Shown here: in pieces, positions 14,556 through 23,356 of the stretch
Layout of the letters: every line of letters begins with the position of its first letter
How positions within the stretch are numbered: the stretch's first letter is position 1
NCBI RefSeq assembly: GCF_004570345.1
Contig: NZ_SPQM01000029.1
Location: 1-40,480 of the forward strand
DNA length: 40,480 nt
From: Blastococcus sp. CT_GayMR20
GTDB taxonomy: Bacteria; Actinomycetota; Actinomycetes; Mycobacteriales; Geodermatophilaceae
Direction: 5' to 3'
Made by a program: the position numbers and the translations under genes
Notes under the pieces: generated by a model
Seen by the model: only the letters and a program-made list of their open reading frames with translations
Told to the model about the DNA's origin: nothing
The model's database searches: none

Positions 14556-15390
14556 CCCCGCCGTCGTCGACCGGCTGCATCGAGTGCGCGGATTCGTCCT
14601 CGACATGGACGGGACGCTGGTGCTGGGCGATCGCAACAACCAGGGGCTGAGACCGCTGCCGGGTGCGCTGGACCTCGTGCAGACGCTGCACGAGCGCTCG
14701 ATCGCGTTCTGCGTCTTCACCAACGGCACGGTGAAGACGCCGGCACAGTGCGCGGACGCCCTGCAGCAGCTGGGCCTGCCGGTCCTCACCGACGACGCGC
14801 TGACGCCGGCGTCCAGCGCGGTGGACGTCTTCCTCGAGCGCGGTCACCGGCGGGTGATGGTCCTGGGCGGCAGGGGGATCACCGAGCCCCTCGAGGCGGC
14901 GGGCATCGAGACGCTGCCGCCGGTCCGCGGCGTCCGGTGCGACGCGGTGATGGCCGGCTGGTACCGGCAGGAGCTGACCTTCGAGGCACTGGAGGCCGCG
15001 GTGTTCGCGGTCCTCGACGGGGCGCAGTTCTACAGCGCCTCGCAGTCGCTGTTCTTCGCGACCGCGGAGGGGAGGTCGCTGGGCACGTCGCGGGCGATCA
15101 GCGCCGTCGTCCGCGACATCACCGGGTGCGAGGTGACCGTCGTCGGCAAGCCGTCGCTGAGCGCGCTGCAGACAGCGGGACGGCGGCTGGGAGTGCCGTC
15201 CGCGGAGCTGGCGGTGGTCGGCGACGACCCCGAGCTCGAGGTACCGATGGCGCACGCGGGCGGCGCGTTCGCCGTGGCCGTGCACACCGGCATCGGGCAC
15301 GCGGAGTCCTACACCGACCTGCCGGCCGAGGTGCGCCCGCACCTGGACCTGCCCGACGTGGGCGAGCTGGCCCGGCTGCTCCGGAGCTGA
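14548..15390 (+). CDS. NagD-type HAD-IIA phosphatase
   Basis: The 280-residue HAD hydrolase has motif I FVLDMDGTLVLGD (Asp19 and Asp21), motif II FTNGTVKTP, a large C2-type cap in the middle, motif III Lys in VVGKPSLSAL, and motif IV VVGDDPELEVPMAHAGG. The family dephosphorylates small metabolites such as phosphoglycolate, sugar phosphates or nucleotides. It starts with TTG inside the carboxyltransferase gene, eight bases before that gene's stop, so it is translationally coupled to the operon. In an operon that would generate a phosphorylated intermediate, it may hydrolyse a dead-end phosphate ester or participate directly; both ideas are inference. Confidence 0.85.
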   Translation: MPDPAVVDRLHRVRGFVLDMDGTLVLGDRNNQGLRPLPGALDLVQTLHERSIAFCVFTNGTVKTPAQCADALQQLGLPVLTDDALTPASSAVDVFLERGHRRVMVLGGRGITEPLEAAGIETLPPVRGVRCDAVMAGWYRQELTFEALEAAVFAVLDGAQFYSASQSLFFATAEGRSLGTSRAISAVVRDITGCEVTVVGKPSLSALQTAGRRLGVPSAELAVVGDDPELEVPMAHAGGAFAVAVHTGIGHAESYTDLPAEVRPHLDLPDVGELARLLRS

Positions 15391-15463
15391 AATCCCGGGC
15401 GTGGACCGGTCGCCTTGCGGGCACTACCGCCCTCGACCGTCAGTCCGACCCGGGGAGGACGCC
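15391..15463 (+). other. 73-base gap ending the carboxylase operon
   Basis: The gap holds no obvious hairpin terminator. It ends in the strong ribosome binding site GGGGAGG (15452-15458), five bases before the transporter's GTG. No confident promoter was found, so read-through from the operon remains possible. Confidence 0.4.
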
Positions 15464-16309
15464 GTGTCCGCACGTGAACCAGCAGAGATGGCCCAGGTCG
15501 CCGCCGAGACCGGGGCGAAGAAGACCCATCGCACCTGGGACCGGGTGCTGGTCAGCTCCTTCCTCGCCGGCGCCTACATCTCGTTCGGCGCCCTGGTGGC
15601 CATCACGGTGTCGTCGGGGCTGGACCCGGACACCTGGGGGACGTTGCCGACGCTCTTCATGGGGGCGGCGTTCACCCTCGGCCTGGTGCTCGTGCTGATC
15701 GCGGGTTCCGACCTCGCGACGGGCAACATGATGCTCGTACCCCTGAGCGCCATGCGCGGCAAGATCGACGTCGGCGACGTCGCCAAGAACCTGACGCTGG
15801 TCCTGCTGGGCAATCTCGTCGGCGCACTGTTCGTCGCCTTCTTCCTGGCCGTGCAGACCGACGTGATCGGCGACGCGGCGTCGGAAGGCAGCTCCCTGCT
15901 CACCTACGAGCGCCTGGTGTCGATCGACGAGGGCAAGACCGGCCACTCCGCGTGGGAGACGTTCCTGCGCGGCGTCGGCTGCAACTGGCTGGTCTGCCTG
16001 GCGGTGTGGATGTCGCTGGCGGCGACCACGGTGTCGGGGAAGATCCTGGCGGTCTTCTTCCCGGTGATGGCGTTCGTGGCGATGGGCTTCGACCACGTCG
16101 TCGCGAACATGTTCTTCATCCCGGCCGGCATCTGGGCCGGTGCGCCGGGCGTGGGCTGGGACGACGCCCTCGTGAACTGGCTGCTCGCCGGGGCCGGCAA
16201 CCTGGTCGGGGCGGTCGTCTTCGTGGCGACGTCCTACTGGTACCTGTTCCTCAGGGACCAGCCGGATACGACTGCCGCGCCGGCCAAGGAGCCTGCCGAG
16301 CGCGCATGA
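15464..16309 (+). CDS. Formate/nitrite transporter family (FocA/NirC-like) channel
   Basis: The 281-residue membrane protein has six hydrophobic segments. Diagnostic motifs include FLAGAYISFGALVAITV (TM1), the broken-helix region GSDLATGNMM, GCNWLVCLAVWMSLA, and GFDHVVANMFFIPAG with the conserved pore His. Members form pentameric channels for formate, nitrite, hydrosulfide or small carboxylates. I chose the GTG at 15464 because of GGGGAGG just upstream; an earlier in-frame ATG at 15401 adds an unlikely Arg/Pro-rich tail. The stop overlaps the next gene (ATGA). Being downstream of a carboxylase operon, it might move a short carboxylate or a related anion, but the substrate is unproven. Confidence 0.88.
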   Translation: MSAREPAEMAQVAAETGAKKTHRTWDRVLVSSFLAGAYISFGALVAITVSSGLDPDTWGTLPTLFMGAAFTLGLVLVLIAGSDLATGNMMLVPLSAMRGKIDVGDVAKNLTLVLLGNLVGALFVAFFLAVQTDVIGDAASEGSSLLTYERLVSIDEGKTGHSAWETFLRGVGCNWLVCLAVWMSLAATTVSGKILAVFFPVMAFVAMGFDHVVANMFFIPAGIWAGAPGVGWDDALVNWLLAGAGNLVGAVVFVATSYWYLFLRDQPDTTAAPAKEPAERA

Positions 16310-17124
16310 CCCGAACGGTGCTGAGGACGGCGGGGATCGTCCTCCTGCTGTTCGCTGTCCTCGTGGGTCTCCTGTGGGCGTTCCAACGCCGCCTGATCTA
16401 CCTGCCCGACGCCGGTCCTCGAGCGACCGCGGACGCCGTTCTGCCGGGGGCGCGAGAGGTCACGCTCGAGACCGAGGACGGTCTGCGGCTCGCGGCCTGG
16501 TACCTGCCGGGCGCGGGCCCTGACGCCGCCGGAGTGCTGGTCGCCAACGGCAACGGCGGCCACCGCGGCATGCGCGTGCCGTTGGCCCGGTCGCTCGGCG
16601 AGGAAGGGCTCGCCGTGCTCCTCTTCGACTACCGCGGCTACGCCGGCAACCCCGGCGATCCGAGCGAGGACGGATTGGCGCTGGACGTCCGCGCGGCCCG
16701 GACCTTCCTCCTCGAGGAGGCCGGAGTCCCCGCCGATCGCCTCGTCTACTTCGGGGAGAGCCTGGGAGCGGCAGTGGTCACCGAGCTGGCGACGGAGCAC
16801 CCGCCCGCCGGGATGGTGCTGCGGTCACCGTTCGTCGACCTCGCGTCGGTCGCGGAGGTGCACTACCCCTTCCTGCCGGTGCGGGCCCTGCTCCGCGAGC
16901 GGTACCCGGTGGCGGAGCACGTCGCCCGCGTGCGGGTGCCGACGACGGTCGTGTACGGCGGCCGGGACTCCATCGTCCCGCCGGAGCAGAGTCGCGCGGT
17001 CGCCGCCGCGGCCGCCGGCCTGCACGGGCTGGTCGAGGTGCCCGGAGCCGACCACAACGACGCGGTCCTGCTCGACGGCGAGGCCGTGGTCGCCGCGGTC
17101 GTCGAGCTGGCCCAACGGCCCTGA
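16306..17124 (+). CDS. Membrane-anchored alpha/beta hydrolase (BEM46/ABHD13-like)
   Basis: The 272-residue protein starts with an N-terminal transmembrane anchor (about residues 8-26, GIVLLLFAVLVGLLW) followed by FQRRLIYLPD, typical of the BEM46/ABHD13 group. The hydrolase domain carries the nucleophile elbow GESLGA with Ser152, Asp221 in YGGRDSIVP, and His250 in GADHND, a complete Ser-Asp-His triad. It likely acts on an ester or acyl group at the membrane surface. The ATG overlaps the stop of the transporter gene by four bases, indicating coupled translation. It is convergent with the cupin gene, the stops being separated by one base. The substrate is unknown. Confidence 0.85.
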   Translation: MTRTVLRTAGIVLLLFAVLVGLLWAFQRRLIYLPDAGPRATADAVLPGAREVTLETEDGLRLAAWYLPGAGPDAAGVLVANGNGGHRGMRVPLARSLGEEGLAVLLFDYRGYAGNPGDPSEDGLALDVRAARTFLLEEAGVPADRLVYFGESLGAAVVTELATEHPPAGMVLRSPFVDLASVAEVHYPFLPVRALLRERYPVAEHVARVRVPTTVVYGGRDSIVPPEQSRAVAAAAAGLHGLVEVPGADHNDAVLLDGEAVVAAVVELAQRP

Positions 17125-17125
17125 G

Positions 17126-17569
17126 TCAGGCCTGGTCGGTCAGCGACCCGGGCGGCAGGTTGACGACGATCGCCTCCTGGCTGCTGCGCGCGAGGACGAC
17201 CACGGCCTCGTCGCTCCCGGGGTTCTCCTCCCGGTGCGGCGTCCAGGGCGGCACGAAGATGTAGTCGCCGGGCTCGGGGGTCAGGCGCACCTCCTGCCCG
17301 TCCTGCGCGAAGACGAAGACGGGATGCCCCGAGACGACGTAGATGGCCGTCTCGGAGTCGCCGTGGTGGTGGTTGCCGGAGTTCGTCCCGGGGCCGACGT
17401 GCGCCTGGCCCATCCACACCTTCTCCGAGCCGACGGTCTTCCCCGACACCGCCTCGAGACGTCGCATGCCGCTGCTCTGGGTGGTGTTCCCCGACAGGTC
17501 GGCGGCCGGGACGTGCCGCAGGGGCCGGTGCCATGCGTCGTGCTGGACCTCGGCGCCGTGCTCGGCCAT
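17126..17569 (-). CDS. Cupin-domain protein with complete metal motifs
   Basis: The 147-residue single-domain cupin has both conserved motifs. The first is in GNHHHGDSETAIYVVSG (His-rich, with the conserved Glu) and the second is PGDYIFVPPWTPHREENPG (His and Asn). A metal-binding dioxygenase, isomerase or sensor is possible. The ATG at 17569 is chosen because GGAGGAGAG lies directly upstream; a more upstream GTG at 17659 would lengthen it by 30 unlikely residues. A TAGCCT element at 17599-17604 is a probable -10. It is divergent from the patatin-like gene. No specific reaction can be assigned. Confidence 0.8.
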   Translation of the reverse strand: MAEHGAEVQHDAWHRPLRHVPAADLSGNTTQSSGMRRLEAVSGKTVGSEKVWMGQAHVGPGTNSGNHHHGDSETAIYVVSGHPVFVFAQDGQEVRLTPEPGDYIFVPPWTPHREENPGSDEAVVVLARSSQEAIVVNLPPGSLTDQA

Positions 17570-17598
17570 GACTCTCCTCCACGACGGGACAGGATCGA

Positions 17599-17604
17599 AG
17601 GCTA
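17599..17604 (-). promoter_or_regulatory. -10 element of the metal-cupin gene
   Basis: TAGCCT on the minus strand lies 29 bases upstream of the ATG, with a strong ribosome binding site GGAGGAGAG between. No good -35 hexamer is seen at 17-18 bases. Confidence 0.4.
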
Positions 17605-17621
17605 GCGCTGGGGCCCCCCGG

Positions 17622-17649
17622 GCGTAGCCCGCAGCGGAACGGGTTACGT
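17622..17649. promoter_or_regulatory. Imperfect inverted repeat in a divergent intergenic region
   Basis: GCGTAGCCCG (17622-17631) pairs at 8 of 10 positions with CGGGTTACGT (17640-17649) around an 8-base loop. It sits where the -35 of the cupin gene would be, within the 204-base region between the divergent cupin and patatin-like genes. It could be an operator or a hairpin. The rest of that region shows no other clear element. Confidence 0.3.
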
Positions 17650-17773
17650 CGCCGCGCATTCAGGCGGACACTCCGCGCCACGGCTGCCTCCGCGCCGTGC
17701 GCGACGCCCTGACGGCAAGCCGCACCGTCCCCGTTGCGTCGTGCGAGCAGGGGCAGCTCCCAGGGGGACCGTC

Positions 17774-20176
17774 ATGACCGAGCCGGTGACCAGCGCGCCG
17801 TCCCAGCCCGCTCCACCGGTCGGGCAGACCACCGCTGCCCGGGGGAGCCTCACGCACGAGCCGGTCGTGGTGCCGCCGGTGCGCGGGGAGCTGGTCGCGG
17901 AGGTCGACCACAAGCCGCCCGACCCGCGCCCCCGCACTCTGGCGACGCAGGAGGTGCGGCTGGCCCTCGCCTTCACCGGAGGGGTGAGCCTCGCGGTGTG
18001 GATGGGCGGCGTCGCCCGCGAGCTCAACCTCCTGGCCCAGGCCAGCGAGCGGCGCCGGACGCTCTCCGACGCGGCGGACCCGACCACCCCGGACCACGAC
18101 CCGCTGCGCCGGAGCTACCGCCGGCTGCTCGACCTGGTCGACGCGGAGGTCGCCATCGACGTCCTCGCCGGCACGAGTGCCGGTGGGATCAACGCCGCCC
18201 TCCTGGGCCTGGCGAACGCGCGGAACCTCGACCTCGGTCCGCTGCGCGACATCTGGCTCACCGCCGGGGAGCTCGGTTCGCTTCTGCGCGATCCGGCGGA
18301 GCAGTCCCCGCCGTCGCTGCTCAAGGGCGACGGGCGGATGCTCGTCGCGCTCAACGAGGGGATCACCAGACTTCTCGGCTCCACGCCGTCGCCCGCACCC
18401 CCCCGGGCCACCGACGTCTTCATCACCACGACCCTGCTCTCGCCGGAGACCAGCCGGTTCACCGACGACTACGGCACCGAGATCGCCGACACCGATCACC
18501 AGGGGTTGTTCCACTTCGCGACCGGCGACCTCACCAGTGACGGTGCCGTCGCGCAGCTCTCCCTGGCGGCGCGCAGCAGCGCCTCCTTCCCCGGCGCGTT
18601 CGAACCCGCCTTCCTGCCCTTCGGTGCCGATGCCGGAGCCGACGGCCGGCACCCCGACATGGCGCCGTTCACGAACGCCACCTGCGCGCACTGGGCCGCC
18701 GACGGCGGACTGCTCGCCAACCGGCCGATCGCCCCGCTGCTGCAGCGCATCTTCGACCGCTCCTCGGACCGCGAGGTGCGCCGGGCACTGCTCTACATCG
18801 TGCCCTCGACCGGCGCGTCGACGGCAGCGGGCACGGACGACCTGGCCGTCCCGATGGGGCTGGCCGACGCGCTGAGGCTCGACCTGGGCGCCGCGCTGAA
18901 CCAGTCCATCGCCGCGGACCTCGCCGCGATCAAGGAGCACAACGACCGGATCGAGTCGGTGGCCGACACCGGCCTCCGCATGGCCGCCCTCGGCAACCGG
19001 CTCCCGTCGGGCGAGTGGCTGGCCGACGCGGCCGCCTGGCGCGACTACCGGGCCCGGCAGGGCGACTGGCTGGTCGCGCCCCTGGTCACGGAGGTCGCCC
19101 GGCAGCTGACGACCCGTGGCGGGCAGCTGCCGGCCGACTGGGCTTCGGCCGGTGAGGACCGGGACGTCGCCCTGCGACTGGCTGCCCGCGACGTCGTGAC
19201 GAAGGACTGGCCCACCGCGCCACCGGCTCCCGAGGCCGTCCTCGAGGCGGCCGTCTCCCTCGGCCGCCCGGCGTACGACAGCGCGAAGGCGACCCTGCTG
19301 CGCCTGCTCCGTCACGGTCGTGTGCTGGCCACCACCCTGGACCAGCGCAACTTCCTCGCCGAGCGCGGGCGGTATGCCACCCGTCCGCTGAGCGACACGG
19401 GCCGCAGTCCGCTGCGGTCCCTGGTCGGAGGCGGCCTCGACGACGCACTGCAGAAGGGCGCCGTCCCGCCGAGGGAGTTCCCGGAGCTGGTGACCGTCGT
19501 CCGCGCCCTGGCCAGGGAGTACGCGGACGCCCAGGGCGACGAGCAACAGCTGGCCGAGGCGTGGACGTCCCTCGCGGAGACGTACCGGAGGTCGGCCGGC
19601 CTGCTCCGCGAGCTGGTCGCCGCCTGCCCTGCGCCGACCGCGACCGAGCCGCGCCGGCAGCGCCGCCTCCCGCTGCGGGAGCGCCGGGCGCTCGTCGCCG
19701 CAGACGTGGGGGCCTACCTCGACTTCCTGGACGACGGCGACACCGTCGCCCGGTTCCTCGACCTCCACGTGGCCGTGCGCTCCGTGTTGCCGGTGCTGAC
19801 CCAGGTGGCCCAGCCGGTCGAGCTGATCCAGGTCAGCGCCGACACCCGCAGCCTCCTCGCGCCGCACCACGGCACCGCGCTCACCAAGCTGACGGGGATG
19901 CAGGTGCACCACTTCGGTGCCTTCTACAAGCCGTCCTGGCGGGCCAACGACTGGATGTGGGGCCGGCTGGACGGCTGTGGCTGGCTGGTGCACGTGCTCC
20001 TCGACCCGCGCCGCATCCTCAGCGTCCTGGAGAACGACGGCGTGGCACCGGGTTCGCGGGCCGCGACGTTCGCCGACCTGCTCGGGGAGGCGGTCGAGCG
20101 CCCGGTGCCGCCGGGGTTCCTCGGTGACCTCGCCTTCCTCGACCGGGAGGACCTGCGTGTGCCCGTGAGCCTGCCG
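17774..20176 (+). CDS. Patatin-like (DUF3376-type) lipid hydrolase, truncated by the fold-back
   Basis: The visible 801 residues start with a Pro-rich, probably disordered N-terminus. A patatin domain follows: oxyanion-loop region FTGGVSLAVWMGGVARELN, nucleophile Ser135 in GTSAGG, and catalytic Asp310 in ADGGLLANRP. A long helical region typical of actinobacterial patatin-related (DUF3376) proteins comes next. The Ser-Asp dyad predicts phospholipase or lipid acyl hydrolase activity. The ATG at 17774 is preceded by an AGGGGGA site. The authentic sequence stops at 20176; the reading frame continues to 20557, but that part is antisense of the same gene and should not be translated. The other copy (20177-22707, minus) holds about 43 more genuine residues. 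Confidence 0.85.
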
Positions 20177-20304
20177 TCCACTGGTGCCCTCGGTCGCCTG
20201 GCGCCGCCGTCCCCCTGCCCGGCGCGGACGAGGCCGGCCACCACGGGCAGCTCCTCGTCGACGACGTGCCGCTGCAGGACCGCGGCGACCCACAGCGCCA
20301 GGTC
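20177..20304 (-). other. 128-base unpaired spacer at the centre of the palindrome
   Basis: This is the only non-palindromic part of the window. On the minus strand it continues the patatin-like reading frame from the right arm without a break and encodes plausible protein (residues such as LALWVAAVLQ and VVDEELPVV), running to base 20177. On the plus strand, continuing the left-arm frame gives low-complexity Ser/Thr/Arg-rich sequence typical of an antisense frame. The spacer is therefore natural downstream sequence of the right arm, and the fold-back point is at 20176/20177. I see no att site, terminator or telomere-like structure in it. Confidence 0.85.
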
Positions 20305-22707
20305 CGGCAGGCTCACGGGCACACGCAGGTCCTCCCGGTCGAGGAAGGCGAGGTCACCGAGGAACCCCGGCGGCACCGGGCGCTCGACCGCCTCCCCGAG
20401 CAGGTCGGCGAACGTCGCGGCCCGCGAACCCGGTGCCACGCCGTCGTTCTCCAGGACGCTGAGGATGCGGCGCGGGTCGAGGAGCACGTGCACCAGCCAG
20501 CCACAGCCGTCCAGCCGGCCCCACATCCAGTCGTTGGCCCGCCAGGACGGCTTGTAGAAGGCACCGAAGTGGTGCACCTGCATCCCCGTCAGCTTGGTGA
20601 GCGCGGTGCCGTGGTGCGGCGCGAGGAGGCTGCGGGTGTCGGCGCTGACCTGGATCAGCTCGACCGGCTGGGCCACCTGGGTCAGCACCGGCAACACGGA
20701 GCGCACGGCCACGTGGAGGTCGAGGAACCGGGCGACGGTGTCGCCGTCGTCCAGGAAGTCGAGGTAGGCCCCCACGTCTGCGGCGACGAGCGCCCGGCGC
20801 TCCCGCAGCGGGAGGCGGCGCTGCCGGCGCGGCTCGGTCGCGGTCGGCGCAGGGCAGGCGGCGACCAGCTCGCGGAGCAGGCCGGCCGACCTCCGGTACG
20901 TCTCCGCGAGGGACGTCCACGCCTCGGCCAGCTGTTGCTCGTCGCCCTGGGCGTCCGCGTACTCCCTGGCCAGGGCGCGGACGACGGTCACCAGCTCCGG
21001 GAACTCCCTCGGCGGGACGGCGCCCTTCTGCAGTGCGTCGTCGAGGCCGCCTCCGACCAGGGACCGCAGCGGACTGCGGCCCGTGTCGCTCAGCGGACGG
21101 GTGGCATACCGCCCGCGCTCGGCGAGGAAGTTGCGCTGGTCCAGGGTGGTGGCCAGCACACGACCGTGACGGAGCAGGCGCAGCAGGGTCGCCTTCGCGC
21201 TGTCGTACGCCGGGCGGCCGAGGGAGACGGCCGCCTCGAGGACGGCCTCGGGAGCCGGTGGCGCGGTGGGCCAGTCCTTCGTCACGACGTCGCGGGCAGC
21301 CAGTCGCAGGGCGACGTCCCGGTCCTCACCGGCCGAAGCCCAGTCGGCCGGCAGCTGCCCGCCACGGGTCGTCAGCTGCCGGGCGACCTCCGTGACCAGG
21401 GGCGCGACCAGCCAGTCGCCCTGCCGGGCCCGGTAGTCGCGCCAGGCGGCCGCGTCGGCCAGCCACTCGCCCGACGGGAGCCGGTTGCCGAGGGCGGCCA
21501 TGCGGAGGCCGGTGTCGGCCACCGACTCGATCCGGTCGTTGTGCTCCTTGATCGCGGCGAGGTCCGCGGCGATGGACTGGTTCAGCGCGGCGCCCAGGTC
21601 GAGCCTCAGCGCGTCGGCCAGCCCCATCGGGACGGCCAGGTCGTCCGTGCCCGCTGCCGTCGACGCGCCGGTCGAGGGCACGATGTAGAGCAGTGCCCGG
21701 CGCACCTCGCGGTCCGAGGAGCGGTCGAAGATGCGCTGCAGCAGCGGGGCGATCGGCCGGTTGGCGAGCAGTCCGCCGTCGGCGGCCCAGTGCGCGCAGG
21801 TGGCGTTCGTGAACGGCGCCATGTCGGGGTGCCGGCCGTCGGCTCCGGCATCGGCACCGAAGGGCAGGAAGGCGGGTTCGAACGCGCCGGGGAAGGAGGC
21901 GCTGCTGCGCGCCGCCAGGGAGAGCTGCGCGACGGCACCGTCACTGGTGAGGTCGCCGGTCGCGAAGTGGAACAACCCCTGGTGATCGGTGTCGGCGATC
22001 TCGGTGCCGTAGTCGTCGGTGAACCGGCTGGTCTCCGGCGAGAGCAGGGTCGTGGTGATGAAGACGTCGGTGGCCCGGGGGGGTGCGGGCGACGGCGTGG
22101 AGCCGAGAAGTCTGGTGATCCCCTCGTTGAGCGCGACGAGCATCCGCCCGTCGCCCTTGAGCAGCGACGGCGGGGACTGCTCCGCCGGATCGCGCAGAAG
22201 CGAACCGAGCTCCCCGGCGGTGAGCCAGATGTCGCGCAGCGGACCGAGGTCGAGGTTCCGCGCGTTCGCCAGGCCCAGGAGGGCGGCGTTGATCCCACCG
22301 GCACTCGTGCCGGCGAGGACGTCGATGGCGACCTCCGCGTCGACCAGGTCGAGCAGCCGGCGGTAGCTCCGGCGCAGCGGGTCGTGGTCCGGGGTGGTCG
22401 GGTCCGCCGCGTCGGAGAGCGTCCGGCGCCGCTCGCTGGCCTGGGCCAGGAGGTTGAGCTCGCGGGCGACGCCGCCCATCCACACCGCGAGGCTCACCCC
22501 TCCGGTGAAGGCGAGGGCCAGCCGCACCTCCTGCGTCGCCAGAGTGCGGGGGCGCGGGTCGGGCGGCTTGTGGTCGACCTCCGCGACCAGCTCCCCGCGC
22601 ACCGGCGGCACCACGACCGGCTCGTGCGTGAGGCTCCCCCGGGCAGCGGTGGTCTGCCCGACCGGTGGAGCGGGCTGGGACGGCGCGCTGGTCACCGGCT
22701 CGGTCAT
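20177..22707 (-). CDS. Patatin-like (DUF3376-type) lipid hydrolase, right-arm copy, longer but 3'-incomplete
   Basis: This is identical to the left copy for 801 residues, then continues through the 128-base spacer for about 43 plausible residues (LALWVAAVLQ, VVDEELPVVAG). At 20176 it runs into its own complement, so the true C-terminus and stop are missing. This is the better representative of the gene in the window. Active-site Ser135 and Asp310 are as in the left copy. Confidence 0.85.
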
Positions 22708-22831
22708 GACGGTCCCCCTGGGAGCTGCCCCTGCTCGCACGACGCAACGGGGACGGTGCGGCTTGCCGTCAGGGCGTCGCGCACGGCGCGGAGGCAGCCG
22801 TGGCGCGGAGTGTCCGCCTGAATGCGCGGCG

Positions 22832-22859
22832 ACGTAACCCGTTCCGCTGCGGGCTACGC
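22832..22859. promoter_or_regulatory. Imperfect inverted repeat, mirror copy
   Basis: Reverse complement of the 17622-17649 element, again between the cupin and patatin-like genes. Confidence 0.3.
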
Positions 22860-22911
22860 CCGGGGGGCCCCAGCGCTAGCCTTCGATCCTGTCCCGTCGT
22901 GGAGGAGAGTC

Positions 22912-23355
22912 ATGGCCGAGCACGGCGCCGAGGTCCAGCACGACGCATGGCACCGGCCCCTGCGGCACGTCCCGGCCGCCGACCTGTCGGGGAACACCAC
23001 CCAGAGCAGCGGCATGCGACGTCTCGAGGCGGTGTCGGGGAAGACCGTCGGCTCGGAGAAGGTGTGGATGGGCCAGGCGCACGTCGGCCCCGGGACGAAC
23101 TCCGGCAACCACCACCACGGCGACTCCGAGACGGCCATCTACGTCGTCTCGGGGCATCCCGTCTTCGTCTTCGCGCAGGACGGGCAGGAGGTGCGCCTGA
23201 CCCCCGAGCCCGGCGACTACATCTTCGTGCCGCCCTGGACGCCGCACCGGGAGGAGAACCCCGGGAGCGACGAGGCCGTGGTCGTCCTCGCGCGCAGCAG
23301 CCAGGAGGCGATCGTCGTCAACCTGCCGCCCGGGTCGCTGACCGACCAGGCCTGA
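22912..23355 (+). CDS. Cupin-domain protein with complete metal motifs (mirror copy)
   Basis: Identical to the 147-residue cupin at 17126-17569. The ATG follows GGAGGAGAG. Both metal-binding motifs (HHHGDSE and PGDYIFVPPWTPH) are intact. Probably the same genomic gene seen twice. Confidence 0.75.
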   Translation: MAEHGAEVQHDAWHRPLRHVPAADLSGNTTQSSGMRRLEAVSGKTVGSEKVWMGQAHVGPGTNSGNHHHGDSETAIYVVSGHPVFVFAQDGQEVRLTPEPGDYIFVPPWTPHREENPGSDEAVVVLARSSQEAIVVNLPPGSLTDQA

Positions 23356-23356
23356 C

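Larger units (their letters stand above)
1..20176 (+). repeat. Left arm of a 20,176-base perfect inverted repeat
   Basis: Each base x of this arm is complementary to base 40481-x. I checked the outermost bases, the gene boundaries and the innermost junction directly, and the encoded proteins of both arms are identical. Pairing stops at G20176/C20305; T20177 and C20304 do not pair. No mismatch was seen, although I could not align all 20 kb base by base. Such identity and the matching outer ends favour a fold-back or assembly artefact over an old genomic duplication. Confidence 0.97.

Noticed and set aside
6258..15390. Classical acetone carboxylase (AcxABC) or acetophenone carboxylase
   Set aside because: Those enzymes have hydantoinase-like large subunits, which are not encoded here; the carboxylation module is biotin-dependent.
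20177..20304. Hairpin telomere of a linear replicon as the source of the palindrome
   Set aside because: A covalently closed end would be symmetric to within a few bases. A 128-base asymmetric coding spacer inside a gene does not fit.
20177..20557. Continuation of the left-arm patatin-like frame past 20176 to a stop at 20557
   Set aside because: After 20176 it reads first the antisense of the spacer and then the antisense of its own gene, giving Ser/Arg-rich sequence. It is not a real C-terminus.
20266..22821. An 851-codon open frame crossing the palindrome centre
   Set aside because: It is antisense to the right-arm patatin-like gene and low in complexity; the mirror version lies on the other arm. 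It is a shadow, extended by the fold-back.
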